Assembly (NCBI GenBank): GCA_950295325.1 | Contig: OX485805.1 | Location: 22,865,501-22,929,500, forward strand | Direction: 5' to 3' | Source of the DNA: Polytrichum commune | Taxonomy: Eukaryota; Streptophyta; Polytrichopsida; Polytrichales; Polytrichaceae | Length of the DNA: 64,000 nt | In this document: positions 1 through 10,839 of the stretch, in pieces | Position numbering within the stretch: position 1 is the stretch's first letter | How the letters are laid out: every line of letters begins with the position of its first letter | Made by a program: the position numbers and the translations under genes | The notes under the pieces: model-generated | Seen by the model: only the letters and a program-made list of their open reading frames with translations | The model's database searches: none | What the model was told of the DNA's origin: nothing

Positions 1-984
1 GCAAGTTTGCAAGATGTTCCAGTGACAAAGAAGAACCAAGAACATGGAGGAAATTGATAAGTGACAGAAATTTTCACATTAGTAATGTGATAAAAATCTG
101 ACACATAGCAGTTTAATTTCACAGAAGCAGAAGAAGATAGATAGCATGAGAGAAGTACGAATGTCTACATCCACATGGGCGACATTCTAAGACAGTCAAA
201 TGTAGTAACCCCGCAAGCCTGGATTGATGTATGACATGTACGGAGAGGACCTGACAAACGAATTAGAAAATATCCAACTCCGTGCGGGATACGTAGCATC
301 CACTACCTGGCTGAAAGAGTGTCAAACTAGAGACTAAAATGTGAGTCGGGCGTAATATGGACACTTCCAAAATACCTATGGGGTGCGCGAAACCACAAAG
401 AAAAAAACAAAAACAAGGACGAGAAGCTTGCTGCTCTTGGTCCAACAATTTTCTCACACTCTGCTCCTCGTCACCAGCCCGGAGGCCAGAACGTCAGAGT
501 CTGAAGCCACCAATATTGCATCAAGAAGTACTAGGAATGATCGAAGTACCACTCCGACCCAATTAACATCAACACCGCAAGGTAAAGGCTGAACCCGAAG
601 AGCACAAACTCAAATCAAGTCTCTGAAACGGAACTCCAAATGAGTACTGTGAGCAACAACAATATGACAACAACTAAAATTCCTCCCCACTCACAGGTGC
701 AGAAAGCGTGGAGGAACCAAAAGGGGACTAGAAACAGGTTGCAGCTACTTGTGACGACTGCCTGGAGGCAGACAGGAAGGAAACTGGATGGAGGAAAGAG
801 CGAATGGGAAGTTGTTTGGTGCTTTTCTTGTGTGTCTGTGCTAATCTGTCTGCACAGAGCTATGAAGAAAGTTAGTGAGTGACGAAACCAAAAGGCGAAG
901 AGAAGCTGGAATGGGAGAAGAGAAGAGAAAGAGAAGAGGTGGGGAGTGCATGAGTACCGTAGTACTCTCGAGTCTAGCTAAGTT
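1..984. other. Mixed-composition stretch, possible gene edge
   Basis: This stretch is GC-richer than most of the window and strongly purine-rich on the plus strand at about 890-945 (pyrimidine-rich on the minus strand). Several short overlapping frames exist on both strands, but none carries a recognisable motif. I see no tRNA, repeat array or TIR element here. If 985-1170 is a real exon, this stretch would be its first intron or downstream exons. Confidence 0.3.
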
Positions 985-1170
985 TTAGCCAGGAAGAAGA
1001 AGACGAAGAGGGAATCTAACGGTTGGGAAGGGTGAACACAAACCGGAGGCTAGCTGGTAGCTTTGAGGGGAGGGGAACTTAGAGAAGGCAACGTGCGCTG
1101 CGGAAAGAAGGGAGGCTTTCATGGCTATGGCGATGGCTTGCCATTGGAAGGCAGCAGGAAAGGCTGCCAT
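985..1170 (-). CDS. Possible first exon of a nuclear gene (transit-peptide-like), unverified
   Basis: A 61-codon minus-strand frame starts in good plant context (gaggcggATGGCA). Its product begins MAAFPAAFQWQAIAIAMKAS and is rich in Ala, Ser, Pro and Phe with basic residues and almost no acidic ones, as in chloroplast or mitochondrial targeting peptides. Downstream on the same strand, at about 880-960, lies a strongly C/T-rich tract, like a plant leader or intron. A CCG/GTTTGT sequence inside the frame could be a splice donor, but I found no convincing acceptor and second exon in the remaining ~900 bases to the left edge. No domain is recognised. It could equally be chance coding in a GC-richer patch. 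Confidence 0.2.
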   Translation of the reverse strand: MAAFPAAFQWQAIAIAMKASLLSAAHVAFSKFPSPQSYQLASGLCSPFPTVRFPLRLLLPG

Positions 1171-1517
1171 CCGCCTCGATTCCTCATCATCATTTTCAAC
1201 GCTTGTCCTAAAACCACTTTCCCCTGGTCTTCCCTAGCCTGCCTGGTCTTCCCACCTTGTACTACATACATATACTACCAACAATTGTTTGTAAATGCGC
1301 CCATATATCAATCGAGCCCAACAACTTCTTCCTCCTTTTCTCACCCAGGTGGGCCACTTCCTTCTTCCTTTCTTCGATTCACCCCGCACGGGGTGCCTCC
1401 CTTTTTACTCCACCAGCCTCGCTTATCACGGTCACGAGCGGTGACCACTTTACGTTCTAATAAAGGCCCACGCCCAAATCGCCTTAAGATGTCATTGCAA
1501 TCCAAGAGCTCCATAGA

Positions 1518-1519
<2 letters not shown>

Positions 1520-1569
<50 letters not shown>

Positions 1570-1571
1570 AT
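1520..1571. repeat. (AT)n(GT)n compound microsatellite
   Basis: About 18 AT repeats run directly into about eight GT repeats. It lies inside a plus-strand open frame, where it creates a low-complexity run of Ile, Tyr, Cys and Val; that frame is therefore not a credible gene. Confidence 0.95.
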
Positions 1572-1907
1572 CTCTCATGGTGGCTCTGATCATGGGAATG
1601 GGATGTTTGTGGAGTTGGGATTGATCACACAAAATACCAGTCGTCCATGTGTTCCAGTTCATAAGATTATAGCGTAAATGGCATGTACACTGGTATGCAA
1701 AGGGAGAGGTGGTTGTTTGGACAAAAAACAAATCTTCTATGACCTTAGGGGTTAAGGTAAGCGGGTTTTAATGGACACTCGAATGTCCGAATGCAATTCC
1801 TCTACCAAGACCTATTTGAATACTCTTACATGTGCTCCAAGTTCATATTAATTCCTTGTTCGATTTCAAAGTGAAGATTGTCAAGCTCATTATATGGTCT
1901 TATGGTT

Positions 1908-1921
1908 CCCCCCCCCCCCCC
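1908..1921. repeat. Poly-C tract (14 C) followed by CT-rich run
   Basis: An uninterrupted run of 14 C is followed by tccccctccccctcc. It is one of several unusually long C or G runs in the window. Confidence 0.9.
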
Positions 1922-1984
1922 TCCCCCTCCCCCTCCTCATTATGTTGATAATTGAGACTTTAATGGTTAACAAATTTTTGAGCA

Positions 1985-2110
1985 TGCAACAAGTCCGATA
2001 TCTATTAAACGCACATTTTTTTGGTTTATGTTTTTAGATCCATGCGTGACCACACACCACTAGACATAGGTGTTTCATTAAGGAAAGCAAGCAAGTAAAA
2101 CACGCACACC
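1985..2110 (+). repeat. Dispersed repeat family D, copy 1
   Basis: Diverged copy of the most widespread dispersed repeat in the window. It shares the succession 'phrase ending in caagtccgatatct', a run with atgtttttagatccatgcgtgaccacacacc, then agacataggtgt and a distal cgcacacctta. Other copies are near 3280, 9745, 12065 (minus), 13440, 15620, 31635, 47640 and 63410. No coding capacity or terminal repeat could be defined. Confidence 0.5.
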
Positions 2111-2744
2111 TTAAACTAATTAGGTTTTGGTTCATGACAACTATCATTGGGGTGTGGTAAGAACAAACCCCTCCCATGTTTGTTGTTGTTTCATTCTTAT
2201 GGAAGAGTCATTTTACTACACCTCATCAAGCCTCAGTTATCGTGGTCACAATGATCACCCAACCAAATAGATTTAGGTTTGTGACAACTATAGCAAACAT
2301 CTAATTTACGGTGGCATTACATTCAGCGTGCCATATTGATTAGAGTGATCCTTGTGACTTGTCAGTTAGCACCAAGTGTCGTGTGACACCCTCTCTAGAT
2401 GCCATCTAGTGGTTTCTAGATAATTAATGTGGGTTGACCATGAATAACGTGGGCCTTATTAAAATCAAGTGTTTAATGTACCATGGGGGTGTGGTGAGAA
2501 CATGTCCGACCCAAGTTTGTTGTTAATTAATTCCTATTGGGTCTCACTAGACCTAATCGGGCTAAATATAAAATAAAATTCATAACCTATAGAATGTTTT
2601 CTTTGCATTTTCACCCTCCTTCTATGGAATACTAACACAAAACTTTACCCAAGCTAGTAGGATCGGGATCCGCTTAGTAGTACTAAGTTCTTTGCATATT
2701 GTTTCTCCTCATGATAAATAGGTTAGCCTTGTCGTAATGTAAGT

Positions 2745-2895
2745 TGTATGTGGCCCTATTGTGAGCACTTTTAACAATTTTGATCATGAGATTGGCTTGG
2801 GAGTTGTCTCATCCAATTAGCAAGTACGAATCACAAAGGTTGTCATTTCAAGTTTCAATATTGAAATTGAGATGCAAAGGTTAAAAGAGGCCAAT
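2745..2895 (+). repeat. Diverged copy of the 54-55 kb tandem unit
   Basis: The order of short matches (ggccctattgtg, tttgatcatgagatt, gagttgtctcatcc, attagcaa, tcaagtttcaatattgaaattgagatg) follows the unit tandemly repeated at 54330-55315. A shorter match is at 9165-9245. This makes the 54-kb unit a local amplification of a dispersed repeat. Confidence 0.55.
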
Positions 2896-3279
2896 ACAAA
2901 TATATTTCTAATCCTCTTAAAGGAAAACATGTGCCCTTCCACTTGTGTTCACCATTGAAGGTTCATCAACCCTACACAATTTAAGCTCAAGTTTGAAGGT
3001 TATGTCGGGGCAAGGTGGAAGAACTTGAGCCTTTGCACATGCCTAAAATGTTGGAGCTTTGATTCATGGATTCATTTTCCAAGTTCAAGCATGACCTTGA
3101 GCTTGTAGACATCGGACTTGAAAATTCTACAAGTTCAAGATTAAGCTTGAACTTGAATTATGATCCAAAAGAAGCAAGAACCAACCTTGAGATGAAGTTT
3201 CACCACACAAGGCACATGTACATGATCTAGAGATGCAAGCGTGAGCTTGACTTCTGTTAGTGTTTGGCAAGGGCATGTA

Positions 3280-3360
3280 CCTAGAATGGTCGATATATTT
3301 TGTGCACACAATCATGATATAGTCCAATCTCATTGTAACACACATATTTTGGGGGTCAAT
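3280..3360 (+). repeat. Dispersed repeat family D, copy 2 (partial)
   Basis: Carries the core agaatggtcgatatattttg ... atagtccaatctcattgtaacacacat shared with the copies near 13.4 and 15.6 kb. Only about 80 bp can be matched by eye. Confidence 0.55.
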
Positions 3361-3639
3361 TTCATGCCATGTATCACTCAAAATTAGGCGCATGATTTTG
3401 AAGAACGAGCACATACGGTCTATTACACACCTTAGTTCCAACAAATTAAAGGTAGATATGTATTAGGGTCTGAGTCCAAGGAACTTGGGAATCAAAACAC
3501 CCCTTAACAAACCTTACTTTTGGACTCAAAATTGGACCCACATAACATTATTTAGTTGCATGGTTGTGTTCCATCCTTTATATAGCATTTGACATGGGTC
3601 TCCGTTGTCTTACCTTCATAAAAAGAAACTTGGAAAATA

Positions 3640-3840
3640 AGAAGAAATTGACATGGGGTAGGAATAATGAACATTGTCGGCATGAACAATAAGACTATTG
3701 TAAATAATGTTGGTGTTTTCAATGATAGTGTTGTTATGAATAGTATTTTTAGTGAATAATACCAGGATGGACAATGCTAATTATGAATAGTGTTGGGATG
3801 AATAATGATTCTTATGAATAGTGCCAAGACTATAACTCCA
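3640..3840 (+). repeat. Low-complexity AATAGTGTT/AATAATG region
   Basis: Irregular repetition of short words (gaatagtgtt, gaataatg, gaacaataa) with no fixed period. This looks like a decayed minisatellite. No gene is seen in it. Confidence 0.5.
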
Positions 3841-4423
3841 CCCAAATTTCCAAGTGTCAACTTGAATGTATAAATAATAAAAGAATATTCTTACTTTGTT
3901 TGGAGGTTCCACAAAATATAATTGTCATGTTCTAGGATCATGAACAAACCCACATGGCTTATTGATGTTATGCAAACTTTAAATTTGATTTCTCTAATTC
4001 AATGGACCTTGGATCTTGGATTGGGACCCCCAAAATTTGGGCTGAGAAAGTGGTGCCACATTATCGCCACTTCATTCTTCTCAAACGTTGGGCTCAGACC
4101 CTAGTGTAGCCCCTTGGGTCAAGTTTCATAATTCTTTGGTCTTGGACCCTAGTGTGAACCCACCTAATGCCAGCCTCTCTTAGCATCCAGGTTTCTTCAC
4201 AAGTGAGATCATCTTGTCATAACTTCACTTACTGGTTATTGGTGTGCTTTAACAGACATGCTTCTGTGTCGACACTTGGAAGGATTTTCATTCACAGTGT
4301 CATAGTTGGATTACAACTAAGTGAACATCATTTCACCAAACTGAACTATTCCCAATGAAAGACAAATATAGAGAAATCTTAATGTGCATTGTGGGTTGTG
4401 CTTAATTCAAGAGGAAGTTTATA

Positions 4424-4815
4424 GGCCACTTTGCACTAGAGGTTGAGGGCCCTTGACCATGATAAACAAACTATGCAATTGGTCAAGAAGTTGGAGACGG
4501 TCCAAGTTTAAATTACTTCAGACCTTGAAGGCATGAGGGATCCATGAAGTTCAAATAGATGGAAAAATATATATATGACATCAGGCCTACCTTTTGGAGG
4601 TGGATCTAATGCAAATTCCGGCAAATCATGAAACAATATCCATAGTTTGTTATGTAGAAATTCATGTGGACTTTTCATCCATGATAATTTTTTTGGGCCC
4701 TTAGGCCTTCACCTTCTAGTATGAAGGGAACTTGGATGGTCTCGGCCTTTTCGACCAACAAGAGATCTTAGAATGCAATGGTCACGGGCCTTCAGTGTCA
4801 TGTGTGAAGTGGCCC
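4424..4815. mobile_element. MITE, GGCCACTTTACAC-terminus family (PIF/Harbinger-like)
   Basis: The left end GGCCACTTTGCACTAGAGG and the right end, read in reverse as GGGCCACTTCACACATG, form an imperfect inverted repeat about 390 bp apart. The right flank is TAA. The left flank reads tta/ata, so the duplication is imperfect. The interior resembles the elements at 22771-23268 and 19146 ('cggtccaagtt', 'gaggcatgaggga-cca', 'cctcttggaggt'). It is non-coding and therefore presumably non-autonomous. Confidence 0.6.
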
Positions 4816-7440
4816 TAAGTATGTCCGCATTAGAGTCTCCCTTCCAAAAAATCAAGCACCTAATATACATGTGAATGGGGAGTGATTTACTTCACAAAGA
4901 AACAAAGTAGGGATTGTGCACAAACGTTATATTCTTGGAGCAATGGCAAGGTTGGATGAAAAACACACTTGATGTGACCCTGAAGCTATTGTAAAGAAAT
5001 GAGGCCAAGGATTTTTTTGGTGTCTCTGTAAACTTATCTATTAGGAAGGTGACGATACAGTAAACTATCATACAGCCCCACAAAATGATTTATGAGATGA
5101 CATGACTTTGGAAATGCTATTAGAGATAGTGGGGTTAGTGTAGTGGGTTTTCAGTGAGATTGGCCATCAAGGTTTAGAAGATCCCCTTCATCCACAATGG
5201 ATGGGTTCACATAAAACACCACAAACCCCAAACTGAAAATTGAAGCCAACAACAAAACCTAGAGACAAAGTTTCACGAGACCTAGCCGTGAAGGATATGG
5301 TGAAATGGATGATGTTATTGTAGAGCTTGGATATTATCATTATTTTAAGTTGAACCAACCCCTCTATTTATGTCATAACCGATCGCTCATCGAAGTGGAG
5401 GGCGTAGTTTGGAGTTTGTGGCGTCTTATGTGAACTGACAACGAAGTTTTCTAGTTCCACGTAGCATAGTTCATCCACAACCTATAGTTCACATCCATAA
5501 GCACGCTGGTAATGTTCCATAATGAGTGAGATTCGATGCAAGTCTTGTTGCTATCGCAAACTTGTCATCACTTCGCCTCTCATCCAATACATAGTCCATA
5601 GACCCTCAAATTCATCCAATGACATTAAATCAGGATGAATCAACCAGAAACCTACAGGGACATTTTTTTACCGTCCCCTCCTTGATCATAACATTACCAA
5701 GCAACTACATGATGATTTCTTTCCAAAGAAAGAAGCTGCGATCCCAAAAACTATCATAGTTTAAAGTTGTTTGTCGCAAAGTTCACACTACACAGTTTGA
5801 GTGCTCCCTGTAAACGAGGAATCCCGGAATCAAAGGATAAACATGCTCATGTGATACCTAGTCTCATGGAACGCAGCCAAAGAGCTATGTAATGTTATGA
5901 TAAGTGTTATGAACTAAAATCTAAAACTTGGGAAAGACAAGGTGTTAAAAACAACAATACTTCCATGAGTGCTTGCTTTTATGTGTTTAGTTTCGTAGTA
6001 GGCTTGTTGCAAGGAAAGGAATTGGGGCAACCAACCACACCACCACAACGCTCCAATGATTTCCCGCACGGACTTCCGAGGCTGTCGTGCTAAGAGACCA
6101 ACTTGAGTTACCAACATCATGAGACTTTGATCGGGGCAAAGTGAGCTCAACAAGCTACGAGGGTAGACACCCGCAAAGCAATCACTCGGTGTACTTATAA
6201 CTTCTTTACAGTGTTTGTTACAGCCGTGAAAAGACACAACACTTTATACATGTGCATTGGTTGGAGTGAACCAAATCTCAGTGGCACATCATGTAGTCCA
6301 AAAACGAAGTGGGATTGGGACTCAAATAATAAGGGACTCGAAGTCCATGTGTTCACATTATAAGGTATGGTGGGTGTCGTTCGGTTTGCTTTTCGTGTTC
6401 TCCCAGCTTCTACCGATGAGATTTACACGATGAAACTTGTGTTGCGCTAGAGAATGTATGATGAAGCATCAACAAAAAAAAATCAAATCGAAAGTTAGAT
6501 CTCCCTTTATTTGGTAATGGTTTATTGGAAGTGCATGTTTGTTGATTTTTTGACTGAATGTAAAGTTCCTCCTAAATATGTACAAATTTTGAGACTAGAG
6601 TAACCCATAATCTTGAAGACATATTCCATTTTCTATTAAACATGTGTCTTCATGATGTTTACCCATATCTAGTACGAAGTTCTCGGAGGTTAGTGTTTGA
6701 ATCGTATTTAATGAGTGTTTGTTTGTGAAAAACCGAGGTTCCACACAAGAGACTACTAGGATTGTGGGTCATGGACAACAATGAAAATCAACATGTGGAG
6801 ATGCCCTTGACAGTCGCATGGTTATTCTGATTCTCATAACTTTTGCATCTTTACGTCAACTTTGAGACTCTTCAAATGCAAATCTTCGTGATTCGGAAAC
6901 ACTCACATGACGAAGCAATTCTCAAACCGACTCAACGGTCCTATATGTATTTGGATTTGAAAGTATCCTCCATAGAGTTTGAAGTTCTTGACGTCTAAGT
7001 ACACCCCACTAAACCAATTTGAGGTCTCTCGTGCCATTTCCGGAGTGAAACAATCTAAACATTGTCAGTTTCAAGCTATAGAACAGTTTGTCGCATTTTC
7101 ACCTTTTCAGTGGATGAGTCTAAGTAAACACCAAGTACAAGGAGAGCCCCTCCATGTGCCTTGGGATCCATGGAGTCTACGTAAACCCATCCATCATAAA
7201 CTATAGGGGCTCCAATAAAAACAAGCCCCCCTACAAGGTCGAGGCCCGTTTCATACCAACTGGACACCCCTACAACAACTCAGGGTCTCCGATGTTATTC
7301 TTGGAGTAATCATATACACACCATAACATAAACCAATATGAGTTTGCGTAGAAACCTCCATGTGAACCTTGAGCCCCCTCCAGATAGGGCACATGTTCCC
7401 AACACCTATCATTGGGGAGAGTAAGAACGTTAAAATACGT
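4816..7440. other. No gene recognised
   Basis: AT-rich sequence with short frames on both strands, the longest a 107-codon minus-strand frame at 5914-6237 with no recognisable motif. No repeat array or TIR pair was found by eye. Confidence 0.5.
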
Positions 7441-7900
7441 GTAGATTCCATGTGCTTCTTTTTGAAGGCGACGGAACACCTAAATCGGGAAGGAAGACCT
7501 TGCATCCGTCTGAATGCAATATGAACCCACAACGCACTTATACGGGCGGATTTTTACTGCACCCCACATGGCAGGCGTTATTAGGGAACGAAATCCCTCC
7601 AGATGCTTTGTATGTTGATCCTGGGACTCGTGACCAATCTCCTCATATCGAGCATCCGGAGCCTGCCAGAAGGTGGAAGTTAATGAGAGGAGGCGAATAT
7701 GCCACTGATACAGTGTGTGTGTGTGTGCACAGCAGCAATCTTGGAGGCAACAGGTCAGGTAATAAAACAGACGCGGGTGGAGAGATTCCCGAGCGAGGAC
7801 TGGATAAAATAGGGCCTCGCCATTGAATAAGCACAACAAAACGGGCCTGCTTGTGCCAGGATTCACATCCAAAAATACCTTACCCGCGCGGCCTCTGATC
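7441..7900. other. GC-richer patch with overlapping open frames on both strands
   Basis: Plus frame 7452-7826 and minus frame 7480-7872 overlap almost completely, so at most one could be real. The plus product includes a (TG)n-encoded VCVCV stretch. Neither has a motif I recognise. The GC shift makes it a candidate gene remnant or promoter, but function cannot be stated. Confidence 0.3.
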
Positions 7901-7959
7901 GATGTAAGGTAGCCGAAGCAGATGACTACACGTACATGCGCACAGTTCTATGTAAGAGA

Positions 7960-8030
7960 AAGGTATTGCAGCCTGGCCTGGCTGGCTCGTTGCTAGGTAG
8001 AATCAGAGTCGATTTACCAGATCGTATGTG

Positions 8031-8062
<32 letters not shown>

Positions 8063-8950
8063 CGCGGCTGGCATTGCTAGACTGTGAAGTCAACGGCATA
8101 GTGAAGCTTTGCCGGCCTCGAAAGGCATCGCATGTTTGTATGAGCTTTGTGGGGTGTTAGAACGGGCAACTACGACAGGTTCCATTGGAAACGAGCTCAT
8201 TTTGAAGAAAGGATTTCCAAGGACCTTGTTAAGAAAATCAAGATTTTGTAAGATAAGGGTAGCTAGGTATAGTAGGAGTTGATCACCGGATCATATGTGT
8301 GGTTGGCATTGTGGACTATGAAGTCAATGTCATGGTGAAGCTCGCTGGCCTCAAAGACATATCATGCACGAGCTTTGTGGGGTTCTAGAACGGGCAACTA
8401 GGGCAGGTTCCATTGGAACCGAGCTCTCTTTGAAGAAAGGATTTCCAAGGACCTTGCTAAGAAAATCAAGATTTTATAAGATGAAGGTATTGAAACCTGG
8501 CTAGGTATAGTAGGAGTTGATCACCGGATCATATGTGCGGCTAGCATTCTAGACTGTGAAGTCAACGCCATAGTGAAGCTTTGCTTGCCCCCAAAGACAT
8601 CGCATGTACGAACTTTATGGGGTTGTAGAACGGGCAACTACGACATGTTCCATTAAAAACGAGCTCGCTTTGAAGAAAGGATTTCCAAGGATTTTGTTAA
8701 GGAAATCAAGATTTTATAAGATGAAGGTATTGAAACATGGCTAGGTGTTTTAAGAGTTGATCACCGGATCATATGTGCGGCTAGCATTCTAGACTATGAA
8801 GTCAACGCCATAGCGAAGCTTTGCTGGCCCCAAAAGACATCACATGTACGAGCTTTGTGGGGTTATAGAACATGCAACTACGACATGTTCCATTGGAAAG
8901 GAGCTCTCTTTGAAGAAAGGACTTTATTAAGAAAATCAAAGATTTAGCAC
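7960..8950 (+). repeat. Four-unit tandem repeat, ~240-bp period
   Basis: Units begin with (g)aaggtattg-aa-cctggctagg at about 7960, 8262, 8484 and 8724. Each then contains gttgatcaccggatcatatgtg, the phrase gactgtgaagtcaacgccatag, then agctttgtggggtt, gaacgggcaactacgac and tttgaagaaaggatttccaagg. The last unit runs directly into an L1-type LINE tail at 8954, so the array may be amplified LINE-internal or LINE-flanking sequence. Confidence 0.85.
8029..8061. repeat. (TA)n(TG)n microsatellite
   Basis: About ten TA repeats continue into about five TG repeats, inside the first unit of the 240-bp tandem repeat. It explains why that unit is longer than the others. Confidence 0.9.
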
Positions 8951-8953
8951 CTC

Positions 8954-9130
8954 CTTCGTGGCATTACGCTTTGGACAATTTGGATCGAACATAAAGATAG
9001 GGTGTTCAACCAAGAACAATTGGCATGAAACCAAGGTCGAACACCTTGTTTGGGACGACCTCGTTGTGAATATCAATATGGCTTGGGCTAGGCTGGTTAA
9101 ATTGGTTAAGATTAGTGTCTACTCAGTCGA
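8954..9130 (+). pseudogene. C-terminal remnant of an L1-type LINE reverse transcriptase polyprotein
   Basis: Frame one gives LRGITLWTIWIE(H/K)DRVFN and, after one frameshift near 9015-9020, the next frame gives WHETKVEHLVWDDL followed by AWARLVKLVK. A Trp-rich LTLWTIWIERND.VFN block followed by a helix with IW..L and AW is characteristic of the region after the zinc-binding zf-RVT domain in plant L1-like LINEs. Only this tail is preserved. It sits next to the 240-bp tandem repeat and is followed by a repeat fragment at 9165-9245. The motif match is from memory of the family; a protein profile search would settle it. Confidence 0.55.
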
Positions 9131-9359
9131 AAAAAAAGAGAAAGAAAAGATAGAAGTATATATGTGGCCCTATTGTGGGCATTTCCATCACCACGGACAA
9201 TTTTGGCCGTTCATAATCCGGAATCATCTCATCTAGTTAGCAATGTAAGTCATGCATATTGTTTGGAGAGGAATGCCCATGTAATAGGGTACATTTTGAT
9301 CAAATGTGGAATCATCTACAAGCGTGACAATTTCACGGTCAATAGGAATCGATAGCTCC

Positions 9360-9744
9360 ACTGTCACTAGTTTGTGCAGTGATTTGTTTCCTCGGTGGCT
9401 TGGGGATGGTCCTTGGGGATGGTATGGGGGTTGTCTTCATTGATAGGTAGCGTGGTCCATGGTTCGCGGGAAAGGGGGGTCTTGTTATTTTGTCATCTTT
9501 ACGTGGTTGTGTGACATGTTTGAGGGGGGCCACCTTCCCTTGAAGTGGGCGTGTTTTCTTGGTTCTTCACCCATTTTTGGCATTGACTTGTTGCATTTTG
9601 TCACAAAAAAACTAGAATACATATATAAAATTAAAAATTAAAAATCATGAATATTGTCATTTTTTTTTAATCAGAGTTGAGATCTAAAAGTTTGTCTCCC
9701 TAAGTGATCACATAGGCCCTCCCAACCATGTTCGCAATTAAACT
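9360..9744. other. No gene recognised
   Basis: Overlapping 60-codon frames on both strands without motifs. A G-rich stretch (9395-9480) reads tggggatgg twice. Confidence 0.4.
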
Positions 9745-9905
9745 TTGAATGGTTGAATTTCATTTGAGCACATTGTCCAATCTCATCTTCACACATTTCT
9801 TTTTGGTGTCCAATCTTTAAGTACGAGCCTTGTCATAAACCACGCAAATGTAGGTGTCTGGTTAGGAAGAGTAACTACTTGAGGCTCATGTACCTTAATC
9901 AATGT
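9745..9905 (+). repeat. Dispersed repeat family D, copy 3
   Basis: Shares gagcacattgtccaatctca, then tttttggtgtccaatc, aggtgtctggttaggaagagtaa and catgtacctta with other members. Confidence 0.65.
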
Positions 9906-10264
9906 AAGTCCATGGTATGTTTAACAAATTATAGGTCTTTACAATTGTAGTATTGCATAAAGAAAGATGACACCAATGTTGCTATTGGCATGAATTATGG
10001 TGTTGCTTCATTTTTTAGTTGGTTTGTATCTATGTGTAATCCCCAAACATGCATTACAAGAATAAGAGCCCCCCCCTCCGACGAATACTACCTCATCTCA
10101 AAAGTGAACACCTAGAACAGGCGTAGACAAGATGGCCAACACCTATCTCCCTTAAGGGCAAGCCCCTAGGTTCCCACATGGTTGATTGAATATATCCAAT
10201 TCACCAGGACACCCCCAGTATGATTGGGTGGATCATGGGTGGTAGGGTACACCAGAATTCAAGT

Positions 10265-10350
10265 GCTAGGAAGGTCACCCATCCGAGTACTATTATAGCC
10301 TTTGGTGGCTCAACCCTAGAGGTCCCATGGGATCCGGGTCAAGGCCTTGG
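10265..10350 (-). rRNA. 5S rRNA-derived sequence (pseudogene or 5S-carrying retroelement)
   Basis: The minus strand reads CCGGATCCCAT, then a degenerate A-box-like GGTTGAGCCACCAAAGG, then AGTACTCGGATGGGTGACCT followed by TCCTAG. This is the order and spacing of plant 5S rRNA (CCGGATCCCATCAGAACTCC / AGTTAAGCGTGCTTGG / AGTACTAGGATGGGTGACCT). The C-box half is nearly intact and the A-box half is eroded. Only one copy is present, so it is not part of a 5S array. 5S sequences embedded in Cassandra-type TRIM retrotransposon LTRs are a well known plant alternative; I could not define LTR ends or a primer-binding site. Confidence 0.7.
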
Positions 10351-10770
10351 GTTCAATCCACCCTTTATAGTAGTAAAGTTATTGCGTTATTTGATGTAAC
10401 GAGTTTTTTCTTTTTTTACAAAGGTTACACTAGATTTTCTACAACCCTACAAATGTCTTATCCGCCGCTAACTTGAATTTGGTGTAAAGTGTGAGAAACA
10501 AGGAGTGAAGTAAGGGAGTAAGATAGCAACTTAAAGGTGCCAATACATCTGAGTCTGGGACAATCTCCAAAATCTTGGTTGTACTTAAATCATTCTCATC
10601 ACACCATTCATTTATTAGATTTCTTTATCAAAAAAACTTGACAATTGATGGAGCCTATACATACACTTAAATACAGGGCAACTAAATCTACTAAGCCAGT
10701 GACATTCAAAATTTTAAACAAGGTCATTCTCAAACCTTCATCACGATTCTTTACGGAGGGAAGTTAAGAT

Positions 10771-10836
10771 GTGAGTGATGAGCGGTGAGTAGTGAGCAGT
10801 AACAAATGAGCGTTGAGTGGTAACATGTGACTGATG
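10771..10836 (-). repeat. Degenerate 7-bp array (TGCTCAC on minus strand)
   Basis: The plus strand reads gtgagtgatgagcggtgagtagtgagcagt and continues with the same word. It is the reverse complement of the cleaner heptamer array at 45409-45477, and both are bordered by a matching 'tcttagcttccct'-type word, so the two loci are related copies in opposite orientation. Confidence 0.7.
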
Positions 10837-10839
10837 AAG

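Larger units (their letters stand above)
2896..4423. other. No gene recognised
   Basis: Apart from the family D fragment at 3280 and the low-complexity region at 3640, I see nothing supportable here. Open frames are at most about 105 codons and show no motif. Confidence 0.5.

Noticed and set aside
1063..1677. 204-codon plus-strand open frame, the longest in the window
   Set aside because: It runs through an (AT)n(GT)n microsatellite and ordinary non-coding sequence, shows no motif and overlaps the opposite-strand frame at 985-1170. Length is explained by the repeat lacking stops in that frame.
7452..7872. Overlapping 124- and 130-codon frames on opposite strands
   Set aside because: No motif in either; the mutual overlap and embedded (GT)n make real coding on both impossible and on one unproven.
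10308..10360. Plus-strand tRNA-like A box (tggctcaaccctaga) and B box (gggttcaatcc)
   Set aside because: The T-stem pairs poorly, no acceptor stem or anticodon arm can be drawn, and the region is better explained as 5S-derived sequence on the minus strand.
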